Origin: DASSUW01 sp963849695
GTDB taxonomy: Bacteria > Actinomycetota > Thermoleophilia > Solirubrobacterales > Solirubrobacteraceae
NCBI GenBank assembly: GCA_963849695.1
Contig: CAWKIT010000031.1
Location: forward strand, 114,649 to 178,648
Length of the DNA: 64,000 nucleotides
Direction of reading: 5' to 3'
Shown in pieces: positions 1 to 9,150 of the stretch; position 1 is the stretch's first letter, and every line of letters begins with the position of its first letter. Under the pieces are notes generated by a model. The model had not been told where the DNA came from and did no database searches. It saw only the letters and a program-made list of their open reading frames with translations. The position numbers and the translations under genes are program-made.

Positions 1-1625
1 CGCTCCTCACGCGCGCGGGCGAGGCGGCGGGAGCGCTTGGCCATCCGGGCCGCCAGCTCGCTCTCTCCGAGGCAGCCCTCGAGGCGCTCGGGCCCGACGC
101 GGACCCGCACCGGGCGGCGAAGCTGCTCTCGCAGATCGCGCGCGCCCAGCGCAGCCTCAACCGGCCGAAATCGAGCATCGCCACGCTCGAGCGCGCGCTC
201 GAGCTGATCGAGGCCGCGGACGGGCCGATCGGCGATGCGCGTCCGCGGCTGCTGGCGGGGCTCGCGCGCGGCCGCATGCTCGACGGCCGCTTCAGCGACG
301 GCGTCGAGACCGCGCGCAAGGCGCTCGAGGCCACGATCGAGGCCGGCATGCGCTGGCAGGAGGGCCATGCCCGCAACACGCTCGGCTTCTGCCTCGCCAT
401 GACCGGCGAGGTCGACGAGGGCGCCGAGCAGCTTCAGGAGGCGATCCGGATCGCGCGCGAGCGCGAGGACATCGCCGATCTCGCGGACGCGTACGTCAAC
501 TACTCCGACATGCTCCACGTCCTCGGCCGCTCGGACGAGGCGCGGGCGGTCGCCGCCGAAGGGCGCGAGGCGGTCGAGGGCCGCCGCCCGATCTCCATGA
601 TGTGGCTCGACTGCCAGCTCGCCGAGTTCGCCTACGACGTCGGCGAGTGGGACGTCGCGGAGGCGCGGCTCCCGGACCCCCAGCGCTGGTCCGGCACCCA
701 CACGCGCGTGAACATCGGCCTGGGCAGGCTGCACCTGGCCATGGGCCGGGGACGGCACGAAGCGGCGCGCAAGACCCTGACCGAGCTCGAGGAGCTCGCG
801 GCAGAGTCGAGCGAGCCGCAGTTCGTCGGGCCGGTGGCGGTCCTCGGCGCCGAGCTGCGCCGGCGCGAGGGGGATCTCGACGGCGCCCGCGCCGTCATCG
901 ACCGCGGTCTCGACCGGATGGAGTTCTGCACCGACGACGCCGCCCGGGTCGGGGCCGTCGCCTTCAGCGGCGTCACCGTCGAGGCCGACGCCGCGCTGCG
1001 CGCCCGCGACCTCGGCGACCGCGAGGCCGAGCGGGCCGCGCTGCGGCGGGTGGACGACCTGCTCGCCCGCGTCGCCGCCGCCGCCACCCGCACGCGCCCG
1101 GTCGAGTGCGCGATGCTGCTCGGCGCACGCGCCGAGGCCGGCCGGGCCGCGGGCCGATCCGTCCCGGCGGCGTTCGAACGCGCGGCGCAGGCGTTCGAGG
1201 AGCTCGGCCGTCCGGAGCCGGCGGCGATGATGCTGTGGCGCGCGGCAGAGGCGCATGTCGGCGCCGGCGACCGCGAAGCCGCCGCGGCGGCGGCGGTGGC
1301 CGCGGACGCGATCGCGATCCGGCTCGGCGCCGGGTGGCTGCGCGGCGAGGTCGAGGGCCTGGCCGCGCGGGCACGGCTGGCGCTCGAGACGGAGCCGGCC
1401 GAGCTCGACGAGGAGCCGGAGGACGAGAACGGCTTCGGGCTCACCTCACGCGAGCGGCAGGTGCTCGCGCTCGTCGCCGAGGGAGCGACCAACCGCGAGA
1501 TCGGCGCGCAGCTGTTCATGGCCGAGAAGACCGCGAGCGTCCACGTCTCGCGCATCCTGTCGAAGCTCAACGTCCGCTCCCGCACCGAGGCGGCGGCGGT
1601 CGCGCACCGTCACAACCTGTCGTGA
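1..1625 (+). CDS. LuxR-family transcriptional regulator, C-terminal part (5' truncated by window)
   Basis: The frame is open from the first bases of the window, so the start lies upstream; about 540 residues are visible. Most of them are alanine/arginine/glutamate-rich helical pairs that look like TPR repeats (motifs such as ALEATIEAGMRWQEGHARNT). The last 60 residues are a classic LuxR/GerE helix-turn-helix beginning LTSRERQVLALVAEG and continuing through HVSRILSKLNVRSR. This layout matches large LAL/MalT-type regulators, whose N-terminal ATPase would lie outside the window; that part is inferred. Its TGA overlaps the GTG of the ankyrin gene, so the two are probably co-translated. The signal and targets cannot be read from the sequence. 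Confidence 0.85.
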   Translation, partial: LLTRAGEAAGALGHPGRQLALSEAALEALGPDADPHRAAKLLSQIARAQRSLNRPKSSIATLERALELIEAADGPIGDARPRLLAGLARGRMLDGRFSDGVETARKALEATIEAGMRWQEGHARNTLGFCLAMTGEVDEGAEQLQEAIRIAREREDIADLADAYVNYSDMLHVLGRSDEARAVAAEGREAVEGRRPISMMWLDCQLAEFAYDVGEWDVAEARLPDPQRWSGTHTRVNIGLGRLHLAMGRGRHEAARKTLTELEELAAESSEPQFVGPVAVLGAELRRREGDLDGARAVIDRGLDRMEFCTDDAARVGAVAFSGVTVEADAALRARDLGDREAERAALRRVDDLLARVAAAATRTRPVECAMLLGARAEAGRAAGRSVPAAFERAAQAFEELGRPEPAAMMLWRAAEAHVGAGDREAAAAAAVAADAIAIRLGAGWLRGEVEGLAARARLALETEPAELDEEPEDENGFGLTSRERQVLALVAEGATNREIGAQLFMAEKTASVHVSRILSKLNVRSRTEAAAVAHRHNLS

Positions 1626-2743
1626 GGCCGTACCACTCGGACCCTGGCTACTACGAAGGCCGGGCCGAAGGGCTGCTGGCGTCGGCGCGCGACGGGACCG
1701 GGGCCGCCGTCGCGGCGTTCGCCCAGCACGACGCGCCGCTCACGGCCGAAGGCGCGCGGACCGTGCTCGCCCGCGAGCACGGCTTCGCCGGCTGGCCGGC
1801 GCTGATCGACCATCTCTCGCGCATGGACGGCGACCCGTTCGTCCGCGCCTACCGCGCCGTCGAGGCGCAGGACGTCGAGGGCCTGGCGGCGCTGCTCGAC
1901 GAGTTCCCCGAGCTTGTCGACGTGGCCGGCACCAACGGCAACGACCTGCTGGGCATGGCGGGCGCGACCTGCGACGAGCGGCTCGTCAAGCTGCTGCTCG
2001 AGCGCGGGGCCGACGTGTCGCACGCCAACGTCCACGGGTGGACGCCGCTGCACCAGGCCGCCTACAGCGACCTGCCGGCGATGGCGCGGATGCTGCTCGA
2101 CGCCGGCGCTCGCGTCGACGTGGCGGCGCGCGGCGCGGGCGGCACGCCGCTGGTGGTGGCGCTGTTCTGGGGCAACCGGGCGACCGCCGAGCTGCTGGCC
2201 GAGCACGGCGCGCACCCCCGCAACCTGCGGGTCGCCGCCGGCCTCGGCCGGCTCGAGCTGGCCGGCGACCCGGGCGCCGGCCGCGGCTTCTACCGGCCGC
2301 ACGGCGGCTTCCCGGAGTGGACGCCGTCGGACGACCCCCAGGAGGTGCTCGACGAGGCGCTGTCGTGGGCGGCGCGCAACGACCGGGCCGAGACGCTCGA
2401 CGCGCTGGTGGCGCGCGGAGCGGACGTCGCGGCCGACGTCTACCGCGGCACCGCCCTCGCCTGGGCGGCGGCGTGCGGGCGGCTGGACGCGATCCGGCGG
2501 CTCATCGGGCTCGGCGCCGACCCGAACCAGCGCACGACGTTCGGAGGCCCGGACCACGGCGACAAGGCCACCGCGCTGCACCTGGCGGCGCAGAACGGGA
2601 ATCTCGACGCCATCCGCCTCCTGCTCGAGCTCGGCGCCGATCCGACCACCAAGGACGACCTCCACGGCGGTACGCCCGCCGGGTGGGCCGAGTTCGGCGG
2701 CAACCGCGCCGCCGCCGACCTGCTGCGCGCGCACGGCGGCTGA
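1622..2743 (+). CDS. Ankyrin-repeat protein
   Basis: A 373-residue protein with a GTG start inside the previous stop codon (GTGA). The region after about residue 105 carries several ankyrin units, recognisable by pieces such as GWTPLHQAAYSDLPAMARML, LLLDAGARVDV, ALHLAAQNGNLDAIRLLLEL and GADPTTKD. The N-terminal 60 residues (ARTVLAREHGFAGWPALIDHL) resemble the leader seen before ankyrin repeats in many soil-bacterial proteins. No signal peptide or membrane segment is seen, so it should be cytoplasmic. Ankyrin arrays mediate protein-protein contacts; the partner is unknown. The overlap with the LuxR-type gene suggests a shared transcript. An alternative ATG at 1802 would remove the leader. Confidence 0.85.
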   Translation: MRPYHSDPGYYEGRAEGLLASARDGTGAAVAAFAQHDAPLTAEGARTVLAREHGFAGWPALIDHLSRMDGDPFVRAYRAVEAQDVEGLAALLDEFPELVDVAGTNGNDLLGMAGATCDERLVKLLLERGADVSHANVHGWTPLHQAAYSDLPAMARMLLDAGARVDVAARGAGGTPLVVALFWGNRATAELLAEHGAHPRNLRVAAGLGRLELAGDPGAGRGFYRPHGGFPEWTPSDDPQEVLDEALSWAARNDRAETLDALVARGADVAADVYRGTALAWAAACGRLDAIRRLIGLGADPNQRTTFGGPDHGDKATALHLAAQNGNLDAIRLLLELGADPTTKDDLHGGTPAGWAEFGGNRAAADLLRAHGG

Positions 2744-2774
2744 CCTTCGAACGAAGGCGCCATAAGCTGGCGCC

Positions 2775-3197
2775 ATGGCCACCCCCGAAGCTCCGCTCAC
2801 CGGCGGCTGCGCGTGCGGCACCGTCCGCTTCGAGGTCACGGCGCCGTTCCAGACCGCCGGCTACTGCCACTGCAAGCGCTGCCAGCGCCGCAGCGGGGCG
2901 CTGTGGTCGGAGAACGGGATCGTCGACGCCGGCGCGTTCCGCCTCGTGTCGGGCGCCGAGGCGGTCAGCTCCTGGCAGCCGCCCGACGGCCTCTCGAAGT
3001 CGTTCTGCTCGCGCTGCGGCGGGCACGTGTTCACCGGCAGGCCGGGAGGCGACGGGATCGTCGGCGTGCGGCTGGGCGCGGTCGACGGCGATCCCGGCAT
3101 CCGGCCGCAGTGGCATCAGTTCGTCGAGTCCGCGCCCGACTGGGAGCCGCTCCCGGACGACGGCCTCCCGCGCTTCCAGCAGCGCCGTCAGATCTAG
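2775..3197 (+). CDS. GFA (glutathione-dependent formaldehyde-activating / CENP-V) family protein
   Basis: A 140-residue protein with the family's zinc-binding cysteine pattern: GGCACGTVRF near residue 11, CHCKRCQRRSGALW near residue 32 and FCSRCGGHVF near residue 77. The GFA fold binds one or two structural or catalytic zinc ions. The family name comes from an enzyme acting on S-hydroxymethyl-glutathione, but most members have no proven substrate, and actinobacteria usually use mycothiol, so the reaction here is unknown. It ends convergent with, and overlapping by four bases, the frameshifted lipoprotein gene. Confidence 0.85.
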   Translation: MATPEAPLTGGCACGTVRFEVTAPFQTAGYCHCKRCQRRSGALWSENGIVDAGAFRLVSGAEAVSSWQPPDGLSKSFCSRCGGHVFTGRPGGDGIVGVRLGAVDGDPGIRPQWHQFVESAPDWEPLPDDGLPRFQQRRQI

Positions 3198-3854
3198 TTC
3201 CGGCGGAGGAACTCGTCCAGGTTGCGCGGCCGCTGCCCGACGACCTCGAACACCAGCATAGTCCTGGACGATCGTGCGCATGCGGCCCGCGCGCACGCGG
3301 CGGTGCAGGATGCGCAGCAGGTCGCCGTCGTCGCGTGCGATGTAGAGCCGCGTGTTCTGCGACGGGTCGGGTTCGACCACCGCGATGTGCGCGGCGCGAC
3401 CGCGGATCGTCGCCCTCCCGACGGCGGTCAGGCGCCCCTCGCGGACGAGTCCGACGGGGTCGACGACCACGCCCGCCCGCCACGGCCGCATGAGGAAGTC
3501 CGGGTGCTCGTGGTCGGCGGGGTTGTGGCCCGTGAAGCCCCAACGCGTGTAGGTGCGCACGCCGCGCTCGTCGGCGATCTGCCGGAAGCCGCCGTCGCGG
3601 GTGACGCGGTGCGCGCGCCAGCCGGCGCCGCCGAGGTCGAGCCAGACCTCGTCGCGCCAGCCTCCCGGCGGCAGGTCCGGGGCGCGGGGCTCCGGCAGGA
3701 CGCGCACCTCGTCGGTGACCACGTGCAGCACACCGCGCGGCGCCTCCAGCCGATGCTCGAACGCCGCGACCGAGGCCGGCAGCTCGTCGTCGACACCGCC
3801 GCCGCACCCCGTCAGCGCGAGGAGGACGGCGAGCGGGACGACCGCGGGTCTCAT
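3194..3854 (-). pseudogene. Lipoprotein gene with a single-base frameshift near its 3' end
   Basis: The product starts MRPAVVPLAVLLALTGCGGG, a lipoprotein signal peptide with a lipobox cysteine, and continues through a domain with DEVWLDLGGAGWRAHRV and TRLYIARDDGDLLRILHRR. In the starting frame, reading runs past QDYAG into arginine/alanine-rich nonsense. The next frame instead gives a natural ending, MLVFEVVGQRPRNLDEFLRR, and a TAG at 3196-3194. One extra base around 3255-3262 explains this and gives a 219-residue protein. It could be a sequencing error or a real mutation. The start codon overlaps the globin stop (ATGA), so the two form an operon. The function is not recognised beyond a surface-attached lipoprotein. 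Confidence 0.65.
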
Positions 3855-4321
3855 GGCCGGTACGGCGGCGCGACTCCCCAGCCCCAGCGTGGGACCGGCG
3901 CGTGCTCGGCCACCTCGGCGCCGGGCTGGGAGTTCTGGACGGCCAGGCGCGTCCCCCACTCGGCGTAGCCCATCAGCGCGGCGCGGAGCTCCGGGTCGGC
4001 CGGGAGCTCGGCGAGGTCGGCGGCGCGGCTCAGCAGGGTCACGAACCGCAGCCGCTGCTCGGCCGTGATCGCGAGCCCGCGGTGCTTGGCGAGCATGTGC
4101 TCGTAGCCGCCGTGGTCCTCGGTGTAGCGCGCCGGGCCGCCCATCACCTCGCTCCACCACAGCGTCACGTGGCGGCGATGGTCCTCGGTCACGCGCCCGC
4201 CGAACAGGGGTGCGAGCTGGTCGTCCTCCTCGACGAGGTCGTAGAAGGCGTTCAGCCAGCGCGCGAACGCCGCCTCGCCGCCGGCCCACTCGAAGATCGT
4301 CGGAACGGGCTCCTCGCTCAC
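3851..4321 (-). CDS. Truncated haemoglobin (group II-like globin)
   Basis: A 156-residue protein, GTG start (VSEEPVPTIFEW). It has the short-globin layout: an N-terminal FEWAGGEAAFARWLNAFYDL, then DDQLAPLFGG, RHVTLWWSEVMGGP, and a likely proximal histidine in the GYEHMLAKHRGLAIT stretch. Group II truncated globins bind haem and oxygen or nitric oxide and are widespread in actinobacteria. The C-terminal tail (GAEVAEHAPVPRWGWG) extends beyond the usual fold. It lies upstream of, and overlaps by four bases, the lipoprotein gene. The divergent ABC transporter operon starts 57 bases away, so both promoters sit in 4322-4378. Confidence 0.85.
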   Translation of the reverse strand: MSEEPVPTIFEWAGGEAAFARWLNAFYDLVEEDDQLAPLFGGRVTEDHRRHVTLWWSEVMGGPARYTEDHGGYEHMLAKHRGLAITAEQRLRFVTLLSRAADLAELPADPELRAALMGYAEWGTRLAVQNSQPGAEVAEHAPVPRWGWGVAPPYRP

Positions 4322-4378
4322 TTCCTGGACCGTACAACCCCGGCGGGCTCGCGCCCGTAGCCCGTACCGTGAAGTGCG

Positions 4379-5044
4379 ATGGCGACGGTCGCCGCCCATG
4401 GGTTGGTCAAGACGTACGGCCGGGGCCGCGCGGCGCGGCGGGTGCTCGACGGCGCCGACCTCGTGGTCGAGCCCGGCGAGGTGGTGGCGATCCTCGGGCG
4501 CTCGGGCTCCGGCAAGTCGACGCTCCTGCATCTGCTCGGAGGGCTCGACCGGCCCGAGCAGGGGACGATCGAGGTCGCCGGCGAGCCGGTCACGGGGGCG
4601 AGCGAGCGCGAGCTGAGCGCGCTGCGGCGGCGGCGGATCGGGTTCGTGTTCCAGTTCTTCCACCTGCTGCCGGAGCTGTCGGGCGAGGCGAACGTGCTGC
4701 TGGCCGGCCGCGTGCGCGGCGCACACCCGGATGCCGCCTCGCGGGGGCGCGCGCTGGTCGACCGGCTCGGGCTGCGACCGGTGGCCGGCACGCTGCCGGG
4801 GCAGCTGTCGGGCGGCGAGCAGCAGCGGTTCGCGGTCGCCCGCGCGCTCGTCAACGACCCGGCGCTGCTGCTGGCGGACGAGCCGACCGGCAACCTCGAC
4901 GTCGAGGCCGGCGGCGAGGTGCTGCGGCTGCTGCGCGCCGGCGCCGCCGAGGGCCGGGCGGTGGTGCTCGTCACCCACGAGCCGGCGGCGGCGGGAATCG
5001 CCGACCGGGTGCTGACGCTGCGCGACGGGAGGCTCGTCGCGTGA
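4379..5044 (+). CDS. ABC transporter ATP-binding protein (MacB/LolD type)
   Basis: A 221-residue ATPase with Walker A GRSGSGKST (residues 40-48), Q-loop Q92, signature LSGGEQQR (143-150), Walker B LLLADEP ending near D167, and switch histidine H200. The ADEPTGNLD block is typical of the MacB/LolD/FtsE group, whose permeases carry FtsX domains. It pairs with the next gene, whose GTG overlaps this stop codon (GTGA). Such pairs work in lipoprotein handling, peptide export or mechanotransmission rather than classical solute import. The cargo is unknown. Confidence 0.92.
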   Translation: MATVAAHGLVKTYGRGRAARRVLDGADLVVEPGEVVAILGRSGSGKSTLLHLLGGLDRPEQGTIEVAGEPVTGASERELSALRRRRIGFVFQFFHLLPELSGEANVLLAGRVRGAHPDAASRGRALVDRLGLRPVAGTLPGQLSGGEQQRFAVARALVNDPALLLADEPTGNLDVEAGGEVLRLLRAGAAEGRAVVLVTHEPAAAGIADRVLTLRDGRLVA

Positions 5045-7332
5045 TCGGGCTCGCGCTCGCTGGGCTGCGAGCGCGGCGGTCGCGCACGCTGCTGGCGGTC
5101 TTCGGTGTGCTCGCCGCATCGCTGGTGGTGGGCACGGCCACGACGGTGGGCTTCGGGCTCACCACCGGCTTCGAGCGGTCGGCGCGGCAGGCCGACCTGC
5201 CGGACGTGATCGCGCGCTTCGACCCCGAGGGCCGCGAGACGCTCGACGAGCGCGTGCGCGCGCTGCCGAACCTGGCGGCGCGGTCCTACCGCATGGAGCA
5301 CAACAACGTTCCGCTGACCGCGAACGGGCACCACACGCACCGCGGCGCGATCCACGTCGTGCTGGGCGGGCGGCGGGGCTACCTGGTCACCGAGGGGCGC
5401 GACCTCTCCGGCCGGTCCGGCGAGGTCGTGGTCGAGCAGGGCCTGGCGCGCGAGTGGGAGCTCGGGGTCGGCGATCGGATGGAGCTCGGGCGCGGCGACG
5501 TCGCGCGCATCGTGGGGATCGCGGTGTCGCCGGACAACGTGGCGTTCCCGCTCGCGCGCGCCGCCCGCGTGTATGTGGCGGAGCGGTTCGCGGGATCGGA
5601 GCCGGCGAACGTGGCGCTGCTGTGGCTCAACGACCGGTCGAAGGCGGACGTGACCCTGACGCAGGCGCGCGCGGTCTCGTTCGGGCTCGGCCGGCTCGAG
5701 TTCGTGACGCGCGAGGGCGTCCGCGTCCTGCTCGGCCAGGCGGCCGGCATCGTGATCTCGCTGCTGATCGCGTTCTCGCTCGTCGCGCTGGTCGCGGCGG
5801 GCACGATGCTCGCCGCCGGCGCGCACGCCGACGTTCAGCGGCGGCTCGGAGCGCTCGGGGTCCAGCGGGCGCTCGGCTTCTCACCGGCGCGGATCGCGGC
5901 CCAGCAGGCGACCGAGGCGGCGCTCGTGGCGCTGCCCGCGGCGGCACTCGGGCTAGCGCTCGGCGCCCTGGCCGTCGCCGGCCCGGCGGCCGCCCTGCTC
6001 GCGGCGCTCAACGAGCTGCCGCCCGGAGGCGCGCTCCTGCTGCCGCTCGTAGCCGCGCTCGCGGTGGTCACCGCGATCGTCGTCGCCGCCGCGACGTGGC
6101 CCGCGTGGCGAGCCGCGCGGCGCCCGCCGGTCGAAATCCTCCGCGGGGGCACGATCACCGCGCGCCACTCGTCGCCCGCCGCCACTGCCCGGCGATCGTC
6201 GCCTGCCGCCACCACACGCTCGTCGGCCGACGCCACCGCGCGATCTTCGCCCGGCGCCGGGCTCACCGCGCTCGGCGCCCGGTTCGCCACCGCCGCCCGC
6301 GCTCGCTGGCTGGCGTCGGTCGCCACGATCGGGGTGTGCGCGGGCATCGTCACGCTGATGCTTGCGCTCGCCTCGCTGCTCGAGCGGCTGCGCGACGACC
6401 CGGGCACGGTCGGCAAGCGCTACCAGCTCACCGCGGCGCTCGATCCCTCGCTCGCCGACGACGTACGCGCGATCCCGGGCGTGGCGGACGCCGCACCGCG
6501 CTACGTGGTCGATGCCGCCGATTCGTTCCGCCTCGACGAGCCGTTCCGGGTGGTCGCCTACCCGGGCGACCACACGCGGTTCGAGGCGCCGCCGCTCGCC
6601 GCCGGCCGCCGGCTGCGGAACCCGGACGAGATCGAGGTCGGGGTCGGGCTCGCCGACGCGCTGGGGCTGAGGCCCGGATCGGCGCTGGCGGCCCAGCTCC
6701 CGGGCGGCGAGGAGGTCCGCTTCCGGGTCGCCGGCGTCGTGCGCGCGCTCGAGAACAACGGGCGGATCGCGTGGGCGCGGCCGGACCGGCTGACCGGGCT
6801 CGAGCCGTCGCTGGCCGTCCGGCTCGACGGCGGCGCCGACCGCCCCGCGGTCGAGCGCGAGCTCGAGGCGCTCGGGGCGCCGCCGCAGCCGGTCGGAGGA
6901 GCGACGACTCGCAACGCCGCGTTCCTCGGCGTGCTCGCCGCGGTGCTGCGCGGCGTCGGGCTGGCGGTCGGGCTGGTGTGCCTCTACGCGCTCGTGCAAG
7001 CCCTGGCCATGACCGCGCGCGAGCGCCGCGGGGCGGTTGCTCTGCTGCGCGCCTGCGGCGGCGACGCGCACACCGTCGGGCGAGTGCTGCTGGGGGCCGC
7101 GGCCGCGGTCGCGGTGCCGGGAGCGCTGCTGGGCGTCGCCCTCGAGCTCACCGTGTTCGGGCCGTTGGTCGCACGGCTCGCCGCCGGCTTCGCGGCGCTC
7201 CCGATCGCACCCACCGGCGGCCAGGTCGCGCTCGTCGTGGGAGGCCTGCTCGCCCTGGCCGGCGCCGCGACCGCACTCGTGGCCCGCCGTGTCCTGCGAG
7301 AGCCGGTGGTCGCCGGCCTGCGCGAGGAATGA
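5041..7332 (+). CDS. ABC transporter permease with two FtsX domains
   Basis: A 763-residue membrane protein starting at GTG within the ATPase stop. A first membrane segment near residues 12-35 is followed by an extracytoplasmic domain, then three hydrophobic segments, then the same plan repeated, which is the duplicated FtsX layout of large MacB-like permeases. Between the halves, residues about 371-407, is a low-complexity linker of repeated R-S-S-P-A-A-T units. That linker is unusual and probably came from slippage of a short DNA repeat. It acts with the preceding ATPase. The following metallophosphoesterase overlaps it by four bases. Confidence 0.9.
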   Translation: MIGLALAGLRARRSRTLLAVFGVLAASLVVGTATTVGFGLTTGFERSARQADLPDVIARFDPEGRETLDERVRALPNLAARSYRMEHNNVPLTANGHHTHRGAIHVVLGGRRGYLVTEGRDLSGRSGEVVVEQGLAREWELGVGDRMELGRGDVARIVGIAVSPDNVAFPLARAARVYVAERFAGSEPANVALLWLNDRSKADVTLTQARAVSFGLGRLEFVTREGVRVLLGQAAGIVISLLIAFSLVALVAAGTMLAAGAHADVQRRLGALGVQRALGFSPARIAAQQATEAALVALPAAALGLALGALAVAGPAAALLAALNELPPGGALLLPLVAALAVVTAIVVAAATWPAWRAARRPPVEILRGGTITARHSSPAATARRSSPAATTRSSADATARSSPGAGLTALGARFATAARARWLASVATIGVCAGIVTLMLALASLLERLRDDPGTVGKRYQLTAALDPSLADDVRAIPGVADAAPRYVVDAADSFRLDEPFRVVAYPGDHTRFEAPPLAAGRRLRNPDEIEVGVGLADALGLRPGSALAAQLPGGEEVRFRVAGVVRALENNGRIAWARPDRLTGLEPSLAVRLDGGADRPAVERELEALGAPPQPVGGATTRNAAFLGVLAAVLRGVGLAVGLVCLYALVQALAMTARERRGAVALLRACGGDAHTVGRVLLGAAAAVAVPGALLGVALELTVFGPLVARLAAGFAALPIAPTGGQVALVVGGLLALAGAATALVARRVLREPVVAGLREE

Positions 7333-8798
7333 GGCGCGTGCCCGGCGATCCGCGCGTCCGCGCACGCTTCGTCGCTGCCGGCCGCTGCCGCCGGCGGCTC
7401 GCGGCGGCCGCCCTCGTCGCCCTCGCCATCCCCGGCTGCGGCGGCGACGAGCCCGCGAGCGGGCCGCCGGCGACCTCGACCGTCCACGCCGCGCTCGTCG
7501 ACCGCGACGGCGACGGCTTCCTCGAGCGCGGACCGGGTGAGCCGCTCGCGGGCCCGGAGGGTGGCCGTGTGCTCGCCACCTTCGGCCAGCTCACCGACAC
7601 GCACGTGCGCGACGAGGAGTCGCCCGCCCGCGTGCCGTTCCTCGACCGCCTCGGCCCGCCGCTGACGTCTACGTTCCGCCCTCAGGAGGCGTTCTCGACC
7701 CAGGTGCTCGACGCGGCCGTCCGCGCACTCGCCCGCGAGCGGCCGCACGCGGTCGTGATCACCGGCGACATCGTCGACTCCGCGCAGGAGAACGAGCTCG
7801 ACCAGGCGCTCGCGGTGCTGGGCGGCGACATCGTCCAGCCGGACACCGGGGGCCCCGGCTACGACGGCGTCCAGGCTGCGTCGAACCCCGACCCGTTCTA
7901 CTTCCGGCCCGACCACGACGCGCCGCGCCACCCGGGCGCGCTCGCCGCCGCTCAGCGGCGCTTCCGCGCCGCCGGCCTTCGCGTCCCCTGGTATCCGGCG
8001 GTCGGCAATCACGACGTGCTCGTCCAGGGCGAGGTGCCGGCGACCGGCGCGATCGAGGAGGTGGCGACCGGCGACCGGCTGGTGACCGGCATCGACCCGT
8101 CGTTCCAGCCGCCGACCGTCGACGAGGACGAGGCGCCCGCCGCCGTGCGCGCCCTGCTCACCGACGGCGGGCTGTTCGGACGCGCCGAGGCGGTGCCGGC
8201 CGACCCCGCCCGCCGCCACCTCGCGCCCGCCGAGCTGGTCGAGCGGCTGGCGGCCGCGGCCGGCGTGCGCCCGGCCGCCCCGCAGAGGCTCGACTACACC
8301 TTCGACCTCGGCCCCGCCGTGCGCGGGATCGTGCTCGACACGGCCGACCGCGCCGGCGGCTCGCGGGGCGTCGTGACGGCCGACCAGGTCGCCTGGCTTC
8401 GCGGGCAGCTCGCGGCCGACCGCTGGAGCGTCGTGTTCGCCCACAACCCGCTCGAGGCGTCCGACGGCGGTGAGGCGGCGCTCGAGCTGCTCGACCGCGC
8501 CCCGCGCGTGGTCGCCGTGGTCTCCGGCAACCGCCACCGCAACACGATCGATCCGCGGGACGGCTACTGGCTGATCGGAACCGCGTCGCTCGCCGACTTC
8601 CCGCAGCAGTCACGCATGTTCCGGCTGCGGGAGACGGACGGCGGAGCGGTGCTCGAGACGTGGATGGTCGACCACGACGGCCGCGGCCTGGCGGGGACGG
8701 CCCGCGAGCTCGCCTTCCTCGACGCCCAGGGCGGCCGCCCGCAGGGGTTCGCGGGTGAGCGGAGCGACCGCAACGTGCGGCTGTTCGTGCAACCGTAG
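7329..8798 (+). CDS. Metallophosphoesterase lipoprotein (TIGR03767-like layout)
   Basis: A 489-residue protein. It starts with an arginine-rich segment and a hydrophobic stretch ending AIPGCGG, a lipobox. Metallophosphoesterase motifs follow in order: LTDTHV (D90, H92), TGDIVDS (D147), VGNHDV (N227, H228) and FAHNPL (H372). The last motif, normally G-H-x-H, reads G-N-R-H (400-403), so one usual metal ligand is replaced by asparagine. Many actinobacteria have a secreted phosphoesterase of this layout with no known substrate; I use the family name only as a resemblance. ATGA overlap with the permease gene suggests both act at the cell envelope. Confidence 0.8.
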   Translation: MRRVPGDPRVRARFVAAGRCRRRLAAAALVALAIPGCGGDEPASGPPATSTVHAALVDRDGDGFLERGPGEPLAGPEGGRVLATFGQLTDTHVRDEESPARVPFLDRLGPPLTSTFRPQEAFSTQVLDAAVRALARERPHAVVITGDIVDSAQENELDQALAVLGGDIVQPDTGGPGYDGVQAASNPDPFYFRPDHDAPRHPGALAAAQRRFRAAGLRVPWYPAVGNHDVLVQGEVPATGAIEEVATGDRLVTGIDPSFQPPTVDEDEAPAAVRALLTDGGLFGRAEAVPADPARRHLAPAELVERLAAAAGVRPAAPQRLDYTFDLGPAVRGIVLDTADRAGGSRGVVTADQVAWLRGQLAADRWSVVFAHNPLEASDGGEAALELLDRAPRVVAVVSGNRHRNTIDPRDGYWLIGTASLADFPQQSRMFRLRETDGGAVLETWMVDHDGRGLAGTARELAFLDAQGGRPQGFAGERSDRNVRLFVQP

Positions 8799-8802
8799 GG
8801 CG

Positions 8803-9150
8803 ATGCCCGCCCGCCTGCTCGGCGCCTTCTTCCTCGCCGCCGGCCTGATGCACTTCCTCAAGCCGCGGCCGTACGTCGCGATCGTGCCGGACGCGCTGCC
8901 GCGCAAGCGCGAGATCGTCTACGTGAGCGGCGTCGCGGAGATCGCCGGCGGCGCGGGCGTGCTCGCGGCGCCCACGCGCCGGGCGGCCGGGTGGTGGCTG
9001 ATCGCGACGCTGCTCGGAGTGTTCCCCGCCAACGTCAACATGGCCGTCAACGCCGAGCGCTTCCGCGCGGTCCCGGAGCCGCTTCTGTGGGCGCGGCTGC
9101 CGGTCCAGGGGCTGCTCATCGCGTGGGTGTGGCGCGTCGCGGTGCGATGA
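8803..9150 (+). CDS. DoxX-like small membrane protein
   Basis: A 115-residue protein with about four hydrophobic segments: LLGAFFLAAGLMHFL at the N-terminus, IAGGAGVLAA, WWLIATLLGVFPANVNM and a C-terminal LLIAWVWRV. The GLMHF and NVNMAVN signatures match the DoxX/DoxD-like family, found in thiosulfate oxidation and in redox-linked membrane complexes of actinobacteria. I chose the ATG at 8803, four bases after the phosphoesterase stop, because an in-frame upstream start would put non-protein-like sequence at the front. It overlaps the next gene by ATGA. Confidence 0.75.
   Translation: MPARLLGAFFLAAGLMHFLKPRPYVAIVPDALPRKREIVYVSGVAEIAGGAGVLAAPTRRAAGWWLIATLLGVFPANVNMAVNAERFRAVPEPLLWARLPVQGLLIAWVWRVAVR

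Noticed and set aside
1255..3261. Long arginine/proline-rich open frames opposite or alongside the LuxR and ankyrin genes
   Set aside because: They are shadows of true genes caused by high GC content; they lack motifs and conserved composition.
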